From Roridomyces roridus (lineage: Eukaryota; Basidiomycota; Agaricomycetes; Agaricales; Mycenaceae), in NCBI GenBank assembly GCA_029378245.1, contig JARKIF010000121.1, positions 1-64,000 on the forward strand: a DNA stretch of 64,000 nt, given 5' to 3'. Under the pieces are notes generated by a model that saw nothing but the letters and a program-made list of their open reading frames with translations, ran no database searches and was not told the DNA's origin. The translations under genes and the position numbers were made by a program. Positions 11,260 through 21,971 of this stretch are shown here, piece by piece. Each line of letters begins with the position of its first letter. The stretch's first letter is position 1.

Positions 11260-13544
11260 AAGTCGGTACGGACTTGGTGGGACCGCCACGTAGTCGAGAA
11301 TGAGAGGAGGCGTGGTGGAGATACGAGTCGAAGACGAGTAACCAGAAGAGCCCGCCAGGCGAATGCGGGAGGACGACAAGCAGAGTAGAGGAAAAGAAAA
11401 CGAGAAGGGCGAAAGTCTTGATGAGTCGACTCTTAAAAAGGGGCTCATGGAAGGAGATTCCTGGGAAAAGATCAGGAATAGACTTGCAATAGAAATGACT
11501 CGAGACCAGGACCCTGAGTTGAAAAGAAGCCAAGACAACCGGGCAGCCGGTACGGCGCTAAAATTGAATGGCTGGGAAAAACAAGTATAGATAGCACGAA
11601 CCTCGAGGACTATGGTCTCGCTGGTTCGTGGGTGGTCTACCAGCACGATACAAGCACGGAACGAATAGAATAACGAAGAAGACGCGTGTCTTCAATAGTT
11701 GGAGCGAAAATCGCGAGAGGGGCGCGTGAGACTCCGGTGAGATAAAAATTAGCGGAAAATCCAGCACAGCCTTTTCAATTAAGGGTGGATCAAAGATCCG
11801 CGGAAGCTACCTCGTGGAGCACGGGAGCTATCGGTGAATGAACGAAGACAATTTGGGCTCAAAATAAAACAATTGAAACAGACGTTCGAGGGGGCTATCA
11901 GTCCTCGAACCTCTAAATCGATGAATTATGATCGCGCATGTTCACGACCGGGGACGGTCGAGATTTAGTGAAGGGGAGATGATACGACTGCGTATTTTGC
12001 ACGCGTGAAATCTGGCTAATTAGCTGTTTTGGTGCGCACACCAATGCCTCTGTCAGGTGATATACAATAAGGGATAGGACCGAGCTCCGTGTCGCTATTC
12101 ATGTATTAATGAGACAAGTACAAGTCGTCAGTACACTACGCTTGGCTATTCGTTCAAGTGGTCGGTTGTAGTGACTCCAATAGGCGGTTCGCGGGGACTA
12201 CTACTTGTGGAGATACCATACCCAAGGAGATATACCAAGCCCAGGTGTATTCAGAAATGAGCTAGACTAGCTATAGAGCAAAGACGAAGGTTGCGCGGAC
12301 GCGCAGTACTATCATGACAAGGTTCGCGGAGTACCTCGCGGACCGGTATAAGTCTATATATATGTATACAAACAGAGTGGCTCGCGTAGGCGAGTTGGAG
12401 GAAATACTACCATTCGTTCCGGTATTGCAGAGACACCCAGAAAAGAGATGACAAGTGGGCGAGTCGAACTCGCGCAGGCACACTAGTATGATCGAGAACT
12501 GATCCGAGTACGATCATGATCATGAAAAGCGGCGGAGTCGCGGCAGACGATCAGAGCGATGATCGCGTCTGACAGAATATGCCAGGAGTAAGCTCTGGAT
12601 GACGAAGATGGCGGACCGAGGTTATTTATGGACCTGGGTCGAGGGCTGTAGTCATAATGGGAGCTGGCTCAGCAAGAGAGTGTAATGAAACGACGGAATC
12701 AAATTACCAGGCCAATCGGCTCGAATGCCAAGGCGGCATGACCACCGATCAGACGGGCCAAGCAGCAACATAAGCAACAGGACCACGCGAAGCGGTTCGA
12801 GGGGATGTAATATAGGTGACAGGGCACCTAGGGTTATAGGGAAAGTACGGAAATAGGGATGGCAGGCGCGTAATAGTAGTTATATCATCAGACCAGTAGG
12901 GAGTAGTATATAAGGCCTGTAGATCCCGCCCTTGCAGCATTGCATTGTACGCCTTCTTGCCTAGACATTGGGTCGAAGCTTGATCTGTGGTTATAGTGCA
13001 GTCTTGTGACTTCCGCGGAGATTTGTTGTATCATTTCTCTTAGCTTAGACGCAATATCAAAGGCACCCGAGCTCTGGTTCAACTTGGGTCAGCTATAGTA
13101 ACATACTTAAGGGGTAGTGGGTTGCCCTCTGTGCTATAGTTCCTCTTCGTGTTGTATCGAAGTTGTATTGGTGTTTGGATATTGTGTGTTTCGGTCAATA
13201 AAATATAAAACCTTTTAACATCGTAACCTCGTGTTCGTTGTGAGCAGTCTACAAACCAGTCAAGAGATTCCTCTTAGTTCAAAAGACATTGAACTTGGTG
13301 TGAAACCTCGAGAGCCAACCTACAAGCTTCCGAGAACCAAACCGCGGAGTATCAGTCTTATCTGTATACTTCAGACGACCCCGAACTCAACCGTTAGGTG
13401 TCAGCGTGCTAGTCAAGGAATTGTGTGTGTGTTGTGTGTGTTTTGTGGTTAGTGTGTTGTGGAGTTGTATCGCTTCGCGGTCTACTTCTAGGACATTACC
13501 TACTCGAGCTATCTACTATACACTAGTGCGCGTGACGCTGCGTA
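11260..13544. other. non-coding stretch, possible old LTR at its end
   Basis: No gene recognised. From about 12680 to 13245 the sequence looks like a regulatory terminal repeat: a TATA-like GTATATAAGG at about 12907, a polyadenylation-like AATAAAATATAAAA at about 13198, TG near the start and CA near 13245. I found no second copy in the window, so this is weak. The rest holds short direct repeats only. Confidence 0.3.
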
Positions 13545-14450
13545 TCACCGGGTCGCCAAATGGGGGGCCGTCCCCTGGGGTCGAGGCGGCGGCACCAGTG
13601 TCGTGGCCTTGGGGAATTTGGGCGGCGGCTGCTGCTGCGCCGGCGTCCAAAACATTCCACCTCCCGCTCCCCAGCGAGAGTTGATGAGCTTCCCGCGCTC
13701 AATGATGCCGTTGATGGTCATCAACCGGCTTTTCAATCCGGGGTAGGTTCCCGGGATCTCGACGCCTCCAGCATACAGCTGTTTGCGTACCTGGTCCGAG
13801 ACCAGGATTTCCAATGCTTGACACAGGAATGTGTCATGCAGCACGTTTCCGGGCGTGTAGCCCGCCTGCTCCGCGTTCAACTCGAACGACTGGAGGAAGT
13901 CGGCCAGGGTGGACGTTCCCTGCCGAGTGTTCATCAGGCGCAATAGCGCCGTCTCCTTGACATTCTGATCCGCGAACGTCGACTCCAACTCCGTCAAGAA
14001 CTCCGCGAAGGAGGGACGGGGTTGATCAAGGCGAAAATGCTTCGCCTTCCAGTTGCGTGACCAGTTCGAGGCCGGGCATGCAGTACTCTTCTCGTCGCCC
14101 AGCAACGAGAGCACGAAAAAGATACGTCGGTGATCCGTACCAAAGTCGTGTTCGTAGGCCATGAGGTAAGTCATGACACTATCGATCCAAGTTTCCCACT
14201 TGGATTTGTCATTGCCGTCAAACGGCGGGGGAAGCCGGGCCAGCGTCATCCTTGCTGGTGCCGGGCGTGGGGGGAGGGCCTGAAGTAACTCAGTCAGGCC
14301 AGGCTGGGCGGGGGGTTGTGAGTCGGGTCGTGTGGGAAGGGGGCGAGGGGGAGAACGGGTAGGAGGGCGGGAGGGGTAGATTTGTTGGGGAGGGTACGAG
14401 TAACCAGCCTGAGGCTGGTCATAGGGGATGGGGCTGCCGTGATGGGACAT
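13545..14450 (-). pseudogene. gag gene, 3'-truncated
   Basis: The frame starts at MSHHGSPIPYDQ (14450) and stays open for about 300 codons. It carries the conserved retrotransposon gag core (MTLARLPPPFDGNDKSKW through QVRKQLYAGG), closely related to the gag at 31045-32142. It breaks off after PHLATR, just before the region that holds the CCHC zinc knuckle in the complete copy, so no nucleic-acid binding knuckle or pol junction remains. No internal stop is present. Confidence 0.8.
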
Positions 14451-14951
14451 GGCAGGGGCGGCGGTATGGAAGGTGTGGTGGGTGGTGGCGGAAGCGGCCA
14501 AGAGTTGGTCCGCTACGGAACGGGCTTCACGGCTAGAGGTGCCGGAAGAGGAGGATGATGGTGCGCGAAATGCCGTCGCGGCTTGGGTAGGAGCGGCACG
14601 AAGCCGGTGGTGGGTTTCTCGGTCGGAACGCTTGCCGATAGAACAGACCCGGGCCTTCTACGACTCTCCCGGTATCTGCGCGAGGGTACTCTCCGAAGAT
14701 TGCCACCCGAACGCCAACGTCTGCTATTGTGCGGGGACGGACTCAACGTTTCCCGTAGCACAGCGACTGTCTATCAAAATAGTTCGACCAAAGATTGGCG
14801 CTTGTTTAACGTCGCGATTCAACGACGTGACACTTGAGGTATGAGTGGATCTTCAATTACGAGAATCCAAGTAGTGGGGGAGGGACGCCGAGGCGTATGG
14901 AAAGGATATGTCAGGGGGAGGTATGAGCGGTATGAGGGTAGACTTTTATTA

Positions 14952-15427
14952 TGTCACGACAAGACTTGTTTCACGCGTCCAACAGCGGTAAGATGCTGTG
15001 GATTGGGTAGTGCGCTACTAAAGCTCGTAAAATGAACTGAATAAAAGTCTAGGAGAGGGTACAGAATACGACGACTAGCTACTGCTTTTATACTATGAGG
15101 AATAGATCTACGATGCTACACTAATTGTCCTGGCTTCCGACATGCACTATTGTTCTGCATCTTTGTCGTTTCCTATTGTCATGTCTACACCGTGTTCTTC
15201 ATAGAAGCCTGTCATGATCTGACAGTTCACTGATCGAAAACTTCATCCCTCATCCACGCTGTCGTGCATAAATATGAAACTTATCCCACGTCTTTAAATA
15301 ATGTCTTCCTCGGCTTCTTCTTCAATCCGATCGAGACAGGGTTCCCATGACTTTAACGCTGTGCGGCGCCAATGTATATCGGGTTTGTTTGGCGTTGTCA
15401 CGTGCGCAAATAGGTCAGCGCGTGACA
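14952..15427 (-). repeat. LTR of the truncated gypsy copy
   Basis: On the minus strand it starts TGTCACGCGCTGACC and ends GTCGTGACA, as do the LTRs of the complete element. Its first part encodes the Pol C-terminus (SRADLFAHVTTPNK..DIHWRR), showing that the coding overlap into U3 is a family trait. A short GC-rich stretch with repeated CTGACGG lies directly outside it (15428-15545). Confidence 0.85.
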
Positions 15428-15856
15428 ATGACGGCCGTGACGGGTCTGACGGGTACCATCCGGCCGTTTTGAGGCCTCGCAACATGGTCTGACGGCCGGG
15501 TGGGGCCCGTCCGACCTCCCATGACGGCCGTCAGAGCAACGGCCGGAGCCCTAGCCTGGGTTGAGAATACTGCATTCCATGAGCTGCTGCGGAGAATCAC
15601 GCAACACCTCGAGAACTTGTCGAGAACCCATTGGACGGAGAAAAATTCGGACAGGCCCGGCACGTCGATTGTGATGGATTTCAATCCCAGAAATGGATAG
15701 TTTTCCAACCGGAATGCATCCAATTTGGGACCACCGTTAGTCTGTTAGTTACCACGCTCTGACAAGTGGTAGCCACCCTTATTATGTAAGCCATCATGTG
15801 CACGATCCGAGCAGACTTCACTCTCACTAACCCAGTATATTTTTCGCGTTAGAAGC

Positions 15857-16015
15857 ATGTCCAAGCACCCAGTTGTCTCGAATCTATGTCCCATGACACA
15901 GTTCGTGCCGAATGCTACGCTTCCGAACGAGTACGAGCAAGTGCGAAAGGCACGTGAGGATCGCATCAATCGGGCCTTTTGTTCCGTGCTCACCAACAGC
16001 GACCTCAAAAAATAA
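15857..16015 (+). CDS. 52-aa small ORF of unknown status
   Basis: An ATG at 15857 opens 52 codons ending in TAA, starting MSKHPVVSNLCPM and containing a charged helix-like stretch (NEYEQVRKAREDRINRAF). It has no signal peptide, membrane segment or CAAX end, so a pheromone precursor is unlikely. It lies inside the non-matching part of the F-box pseudogene. I do not recognise it; chance is possible. Confidence 0.2.
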   Translation: MSKHPVVSNLCPMTQFVPNATLPNEYEQVRKAREDRINRAFCSVLTNSDLKK

Positions 16016-16447
16016 AACAAATTCGCAGCATGCATCGTGGAAGTCATCGAAAGGGTCTCACGGTCACCTGCTTTGGCAACGCAAATACACGTCTGAACAG
16101 AGGGATAGGTATGATGCTTACATAATAAGGACGGCTACCGCTAATCAGACCGCGGTAACCAACAGACTTTATCACACGAGGAACAAGCAGCAATCTGATA
16201 AAGCGTCTTTCAAGAGAGACTAATGGAAGTCGTGCTCAGGGCTACAGTCCTCCATGTACAAGACACTACAGCGAGCGCCGAAAGCTCTCCCAAAGTCGGT
16301 GCTCCTGAAAAGGACTGCAGGAGGATTTCGGAGGAGATTTCAAGTGGCATGTGGGACAGGGGGTCGAAAGGGAGTTTAGCTCGCTTTGTACATCACTTCT
16401 TTTGTTTTCGAGGTCTTGAAGAACATCTCTCTGGCGGAGGATGGCCT

Positions 16448-16918
16448 CAAGGGGCACCAAAGATAAGAGATCAGCACATCACCTCAAAGTTTTTTTTTCA
16501 GCCAAATCGGCAGACCCTCCCCCCCCTCTATAACAGGAAATTTCCTTTTTTGGGATGCATCAAATCATATTATTTTGGGTATCTTGGCCCCCCCCCCCTG
16601 CTCCCTGTACATGCCTCCCAATGGCTGCCAGTCTATTCTATCAGCTCTGGAGCCCAAGATCGGGCTTGTCCATCGAAAGTCTGAATTGACGAGGTCTGCA
16701 TGTGACCAGAGCACGTGACTAATCGGACACGTGACCAAGTCGGGACCATGTACAGGAAAAATTAATAAAGTCCACTGGGGCTCTAATCAGTAGCCTACTA
16801 TGTACACAGAGCCTTTTCAGTGCCTGCGGAAATTTGGTATCAAACTTTTTTTTCAGCCCGGGGAGGGACCCCCCCTCCCCTCCTATGATAGGAAATTCCT
16901 TATCTTTGGTGACCCTTG
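16448..16918. mobile_element. hAT-type MITE with 8-bp duplication
   Basis: The ends are CAAGGGGCACCAAAGATAAG on the left and, in reverse complement, CAAGGGTCACCAAAGATAAG on the right (19 of 20). Perfect 8-bp target duplications GATGGCCT flank it (16440-16447 and 16919-16926). Next to each end lies a poly-T/poly-C tract followed by a TATAA-like AGGAAATT stretch. At 471 bp with no frame it is non-autonomous. It split the F-box copy between codons 18 and 19. A relative lies at 37283-37726. Confidence 0.9.
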
Positions 16919-17309
16919 GATGGCCTCTGAGAGCGATTCAATGTGTTGGCGAAGATGCAGCACGGATGACATGGAAATAGGAGGCCACCTAGTGCACCTC
17001 CAGAAAGCTGACTAATGGACCTTGAAGGTCCCATTATGTGTTGGTTTGATGGAGCCTTAGAGGTCCCCGGCGGAGGTATGTAATGGCGGCAAGGCACAGG
17101 TTGCTATTTTGGTCTACATCCGACGGTCATCCGAGCCTCTGCAGGGACCACCGCCGCGTGCTGCAGCAGCATCCACACCTCCAATACACCGTGTCACGCA
17201 CACCTGCCGTGCAAGCAGTGAGTCAGGCGCGGTGGCAGCGGTAGGTCCAAGTCGTGAGACGCCTCGACATTCCCCATGTTGGAGGTAGCGCCATTGGACT
17301 CGAGTAGCC

Positions 17310-17480
17310 GAGATAAGATAACGGAGAAACCACGGAGAAACCATGGTCTAGGAGGAATTGTAGGGCACCGTGAGCTGCGGTGCAGCACTGGATTGGGTAT
17401 ATATACAGGGGCTTTCGAGCTCAAAGCCCCCAGATGTTGAGAGAGAGAGTAGAGTGGAGGAAGGCAACAGCGCAAGGTGA
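17310..17480 (+). repeat. diverged solo-LTR-like relic of the Copia family
   Basis: The order of short matches (AACGGAGAAACCA, GAGCTGCGGTGCAGCA, GTATATATACAGGGG, AAAGCCCCCAG) follows the 193-bp LTRs of the gag-only Copia element at 47620-49008, at much lower identity. I cannot place its ends. Confidence 0.45.
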
Positions 17481-17564
17481 GGAGTACCAAGCAACAGTAA
17501 TTATCAACTGAAGATACATGAAAATGAACCCAGGTTTATATACAAAAGGCCATGGGAAAGTAAT

Positions 17565-17710
17565 AAAGCTTGAATGAGAAATAGTGGAATAAAGCTTGAA
17601 CGGGAAATAGTGGAATAAAGCTTGAATGGGAAATAGTGAATAAAGCTTGAATGGGAGATAGTGAAATAAAGCTTGAATGGGAGATAGTGAAATAAAGCTT
17701 GAATGGGAAA
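17565..17710. repeat. tandem repeat, about 26-bp unit, six copies
   Basis: The unit AATAAAGCTTGAATGGGAAA, followed by TAGTG, repeats about six times with single-base changes and one short indel. No coding role is evident. Confidence 0.85.
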
Positions 17711-19173
17711 CACTCAGAACAACTTCATTGCGTGAAAACCCAGTTACGCGATCAACGCGCCTTGATTGATGCGCCATCAAATGATGCGCCTGAGGCCGAA
17801 ATGGCGGTGAAAGATGTGTCAAAACTGAAACACATATGCCCAAAAGGCACGGATGTAACAGAGCCAAATTTGACAGGCGGCGGGACCTCAGCAGCCTCCG
17901 CCTTGCGACTCAGAGCGGACGTGCTGGAAATGGGGCTACAATACCAACCATGCGCGTAATTGTGAGACGTGCATTTTGCGCTGCATGGGTACATCGGGGT
18001 GGCGGCGGGGCGGCGGCAGCGCAGCACAGTTTGAGCAGGAATTTGCCCTGTGTGGGCCCGTTATTGGATAGCAGCCATTCTGTTAGTCCTGAATAGAAAG
18101 ATTGTGAGGCTTGTGCGAATCTGAGCACCGCAAATGAATCACTGGGGTGCCGGTCCGCACCGCTGGGCTTTCGGCTCGGGGTGTGGGATTGTAAATACAT
18201 TGGAGATTTCCAACTCAGTGGACTCACTGGTTCTGGGCAGCTCAAGGGCAGCTGCCTGCGCACCTCTGCCGCCATCATCATCAGAACCTCCGCCAACGGT
18301 CATGTCTCAGAATTTTGTCTCATACTTACTGGTCTGGCAAGTAGACAAAATCCAGAGACGTTCTTGTATGACCACCTTGGCGAGCTTATGCATTGAAGCC
18401 AGTAACAAAAATCCGCAGTTACTCCTGTTTCCAAAAAAAAATTGGAGATTGGTATAATTCAACATGATGTTATCTCAGAGCACATAACCTATTAGCAAGG
18501 CATCTTTGGACTGGAAAGAACAGTTGAAAGGTATTGGGGATGTAATGTAGGAGCAGCCAAAATATTTCCATCTTGAACAATACAAGTATGCCAGTTGAAC
18601 ACCAATCAATACGGAGAACTATGAACCTTCCGAATCAAACTGTGCATTTCACGGTTACTTGAGAGATCGAGGCTTGAAAATGAATTCGTGACTGCGGGCA
18701 GCCTCTTTGATGTTATCGCAAGCTGTTCAGAGCCCGAATGGCTTTGAAGAGCCTCTTATCGAGTCAAATCAAGGTGATTCTCATTTTATTCACATGCTGA
18801 TTGGCTGATCATGGCATGAAGTCCATCTCAACCTTGCTGCAACCCAACTCCATTCACCCCCTTGACACTCGACCACCATCATCGAAAATTGATCACTTCT
18901 CAGAGAGTTGGAGTGCTCGCCCCTGCCCCAAGCTCAGCAACGTTTCGGAACAGTTACTACTTAGTATGTATCTACTGTATATTGTCCCAATAGTATCCTC
19001 TTTGTTCTCTTCCACTCATGTCCATTGGTGTTTAGATGGTTTTTCATTCATTCATTTCTTCCAAGGGTTCCATTTATCAATGTTGTACACATGATAAATA
19101 CTGATGACTCGGTGCCTGAGAACAAGGAGAATGAGGGGGGAAGGGATAGATCACGAGAGTGCCATAGGTTGGA
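17711..19173. other. stretch without a recognisable gene
   Basis: Short frames only, none resembling a known family. It includes the 3' flank of the NACHT-ankyrin gene. Confidence 0.4.
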
Positions 19174-21971
19174 TTACAGAGGGGCCATATTCGAGGCATG
19201 GTGCAGTGGAGTCCAGCCATCCTCCTCAGCAGCACTGGCTGAGGCCCCATGTTCAATCAGCAGCTTTGCAATATCAAGGTGGCCATTTGAGGAGGCATAG
19301 TGCAGTGGAGTCCTGCCATCCTTCTCGGCAGCACTGGCTGAGGCCCCATGTTCAATCAGCAGCTTTGCAATATCAAGGTGGCCATCCCAGGAGGCATAGT
19401 GCAGTGGAGTCCAGCCATCCTTCTTGGCAGCACTGGCTGAGGCCCCATGTTCTATCAGCAGCTTTGCAATATCAAGGTGGCCATACAAGGAGGCACGGTG
19501 CAGTGGAGTCCTGCCATCCTTCTCGGCAGCACTGGCTGAGGCCCCATGTTCAATCAGCAGCTTTGCAATATCAAGGTAGCCATACGAGGAGGCATAGTGC
19601 AGTGGAGTCCCGCCATCCTTCTCGGCAGCACTGGCTGAGGCCCCATGTTCAATCAGCAGCTTTGCAATATCAAGGTGGCCATACAAGGAGGCACGGTGCA
19701 GTGGAGTCCTGCCATCCTTCTCGGCAGCACTGGCTGAGGCCCCATGTTCAATCAGCAGCTTTGCAATATCAAGGTGGCCATACAAGGAGGCACGGTGCAG
19801 TGGAGTCCTGCCATCCTCCTCAGCAGCACTGGCTGAGGCCCCATGTTCTATCAGCAGCTTTGCAATATCAAGGTGGCCATACAAGGAGGCATGGTGCAGT
19901 GGAGTCCCGCCATCCTTCTCAGCAGCACTGGCTGAGGCCCCATGTTCAATCAGCAGCTTTGCAATATCAAGGTGGCCAGACGAGGAGGCATAGTGCAGTC
20001 CAGTTGATCCATACTCGTCAGCTGCATTGACTTTCACCTTCCCAGCCTGGAGTAAAGACAACACTCCTCCCTGAAACCCCATTTTTGCACACATACAAAT
20101 AGCTGGCAAACCTCGCTCATACCGCAACTGGCACAGTGTTACGTACTGAATACTCTCATCATTCAGCAGATGCATTGCTGTTTGGAGTAACTGCCTCTGG
20201 GTTGTATCATTGCAGTCTTGAAAGTGATGAAACCATTCTCCTGCTGCATAGAGTACAAGTGGATAGCAGTCCTCCAGGGTCTCCCTAGTCATTACATGAT
20301 CATCCTGAGAAAACAGAAGAAGATATCGCAGACAAGTCTGTGCAATGAACTTTCGTGAGATGTTTTGACTGAGATCAAAAGTGCCATGCTCTTGATCAAA
20401 TTCTGGGGAAAGGAAATAGTCCCGTACTGAGGAGTGTGCAAAACTAATTGTTTCGGTGTTTATTACAATGAGGCCATCAAGCATCTTGAAAATCCCAAAA
20501 TTTCCCCGGCGCCTGCTAGGGTAATGAATTGATGCATCCAGCTTGGAGAAGTCAAAATTTGGTAGGTCTAAGCGAAAAGCAATAGCATCTGCAAGCTCCT
20601 CTGGAGCCAGTTCTCTTGCTGAGAATACAAGCCACCGTAGTATTGCCTGAATGAAGGATGCCAGTTTGGGTTGTGCCTTTGCACGATTAAGGAAACGGCT
20701 GTAGATGCTGAAGAGATCAGCCGGCAGAACTGCAAGGACTTCATCCCATTCATCCTCCCAAGGACAATGACCTAATTCCCTGATCAAGCAATCTGCCATG
20801 CGGAACCTATGAATACCTGTTAGTTTAAGCCAAAATAAAGAAAGTCTGGCCTACATTCCATTGCTCTGTTTCACAATTTGCGCAGTGACTACATTGGCAT
20901 GTTCAATATCAGTTGATATTGCCAAAATCTTGCTATTGACAAAAGATTTTATGTCCTCATTCAAGATTGATGTGTGCAACTGTATCAAAGGAATGGCCTT
21001 GAAGCCTGCTTGGAATTCCTGACAAGGTTGACTTGTGAACAGCAAGTGCAACCCTTTTGTGGAAGCACTGAAAAGATTGTTCACAAATCCAACCAGACCT
21101 GTCCAATCATCCCTGTGGCATTCATCCAGTCCATCCAGGACAATGTATGTCTGTGCCAGTTCCCCAATCAGGCTATCAAGGAGTTCTTGGAGATCCTTAA
21201 TCCGTGGTTGTGTGGTTCCATTTCCAAGCCTTCCATGAAGGTGCCGCAGGGAATGATGTTGAGTGGCTAACTTTCCGGAGAGCTGCCAGACAATAGAGCG
21301 CAACATAATGTTCAACCTCTGTCTGTCATTCCTGAAGTCAAAAAAGAAATATGAGACTGTGTCACCAGCCTCAACAAGGTTTTGAATGACTGTTGAGCTG
21401 TTCATGTCAGCAGAGATAGTGCAGTGAAACAAATGAAGTACCTGAGTACACTTTTCCCTGTTCCAGCTGAAATTGATCAGATATGAAGGAAACTCAAATT
21501 AAGCCAACATACAGATTCCCTGGATCCACAAGATGCCAGGTGACTCTTTCCACCTGATGACTTGATCATTGCATAGTAGCCAGCTTCCAGTATCTTCATA
21601 ACGCAACTCTTGCAGCTGAAGCTGTCTGTCCTGTGTATTAGGGGGCTTTCCCAACCACTGGAACAAATCATCCTCTGATCTACACCAAAGATAAGCCACA
21701 ACAGCTATACCAGGAGAAAATGTGATCAACCCTTGGATACTGTCATACAAGGATGAATTAACTTGACAGCAGGTTTGTCAAAAAGCTTACACATTGACAA
21801 TGGCACTCCCTCCAGGACCACCAGTACCCCCAGTTTCATCACCTGTTCCACCGCTACCTCCTGGGCCACCTATAGCCACAGATCATGATTTATTCAGGAT
21901 CCCACTCTGAGATTTCACCCACCATTGACAGTCACATTCCCGCCTCTTCCGACTCGGTGGGTGCTAGACAT
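19174..21971 (-). CDS. NACHT-ankyrin (NLR-like) STAND protein
   Basis: Six exons fit one frame: 21923-21971, 21791-21869, 21513-21679, 21442-21466, 20855-21397 and 19174-20806, 832 codons in all. The N-terminus is a glycine-rich repeat (GGPGGSGGTG) common in mushroom NLR-like genes. A NACHT NTPase follows: P-loop GISGTGKSV assembled from three exons, Walker B YIVLDGLDEC, sensor LLFTSQP. A winged-helix region (about residues 300-500) and nine ankyrin repeats complete it, eight of them almost identical. Such proteins sense a ligand through the repeats and oligomerise through NACHT, in fungi linked to non-self recognition; the ligand here is unknown. The last repeat is cut short (HHASNMAPL, stop) by a one-base difference from the consensus. 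No HET, PFD or other known effector domain is seen at the N-terminus. Confidence 0.88.
19177..20020 (-). repeat. 99-bp tandem repeats encoding ankyrin repeats
   Basis: About 8.4 copies of a 99-bp unit (33 residues, DGxTPLHxASxxGHLDIAKL..). Differences concentrate at a few codons: positions 3, 8, 11 and 12 of the unit (R/G/W, R/H/Y, L/S/W, Y/S/D/N), which lie in the variable helix-loop surface of the ankyrin fold, while the rest is nearly constant even at silent sites. Confidence 0.9.

Larger units (their letters stand above)
13545..15427 (-). mobile_element. truncated Ty3/gypsy chromovirus copy
   Basis: In minus orientation this stretch holds a 476-bp LTR (14952-15427), the leader, and the gag gene up to about 13548, where similarity to the complete element at 30069-36709 ends. 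The missing part includes the gag zinc knuckle, all of pol and the 3' LTR. The LTR and gag differ at many positions from the complete copy, so this is an older relative rather than a fragment of the same insertion. The 12-nt priming pair described for the complete element is conserved here (14939-14950 against about 15040). Confidence 0.85.
15545..16972 (-). pseudogene. F-box-like protein, interrupted and decayed
   Basis: The start MSSVLHLRQHIESLSEAI (16972 down to about 16919) continues after a MITE as LRQRDVLQDLENKRSD..ELNSL (about 16440-16360), matching the N-terminal coiled coil of the F-box genes at 25991 and 41616. After that the frame is lost in the F-box itself. A C-terminal piece (FLGLKSITIDVPG..VQWVLDKF) remains at about 15590-15720. 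Between 15740 and 16200 nothing matches the family. Such proteins normally act as substrate receptors of SCF ubiquitin ligases; this copy cannot. Confidence 0.75.

Noticed and set aside
12680..13245. A complete LTR retrotransposon
   Set aside because: LTR-like signals only; no second copy, duplication or coding region was found.
15428..15545. GC-rich CTGACGG repeats beside the LTR as a separate MITE
   Set aside because: The inverted matches are short and no target duplication can be defined.
19177..20020. Regular direct repeats as a CRISPR-like array
   Set aside because: The 99-bp period has no spacers and encodes ankyrin repeats in a eukaryotic gene.
19104..20030. 308-codon plus-strand frame with a regular repeat
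   Set aside because: It is the antisense shadow of the 99-bp ankyrin repeats of the minus-strand NACHT gene.
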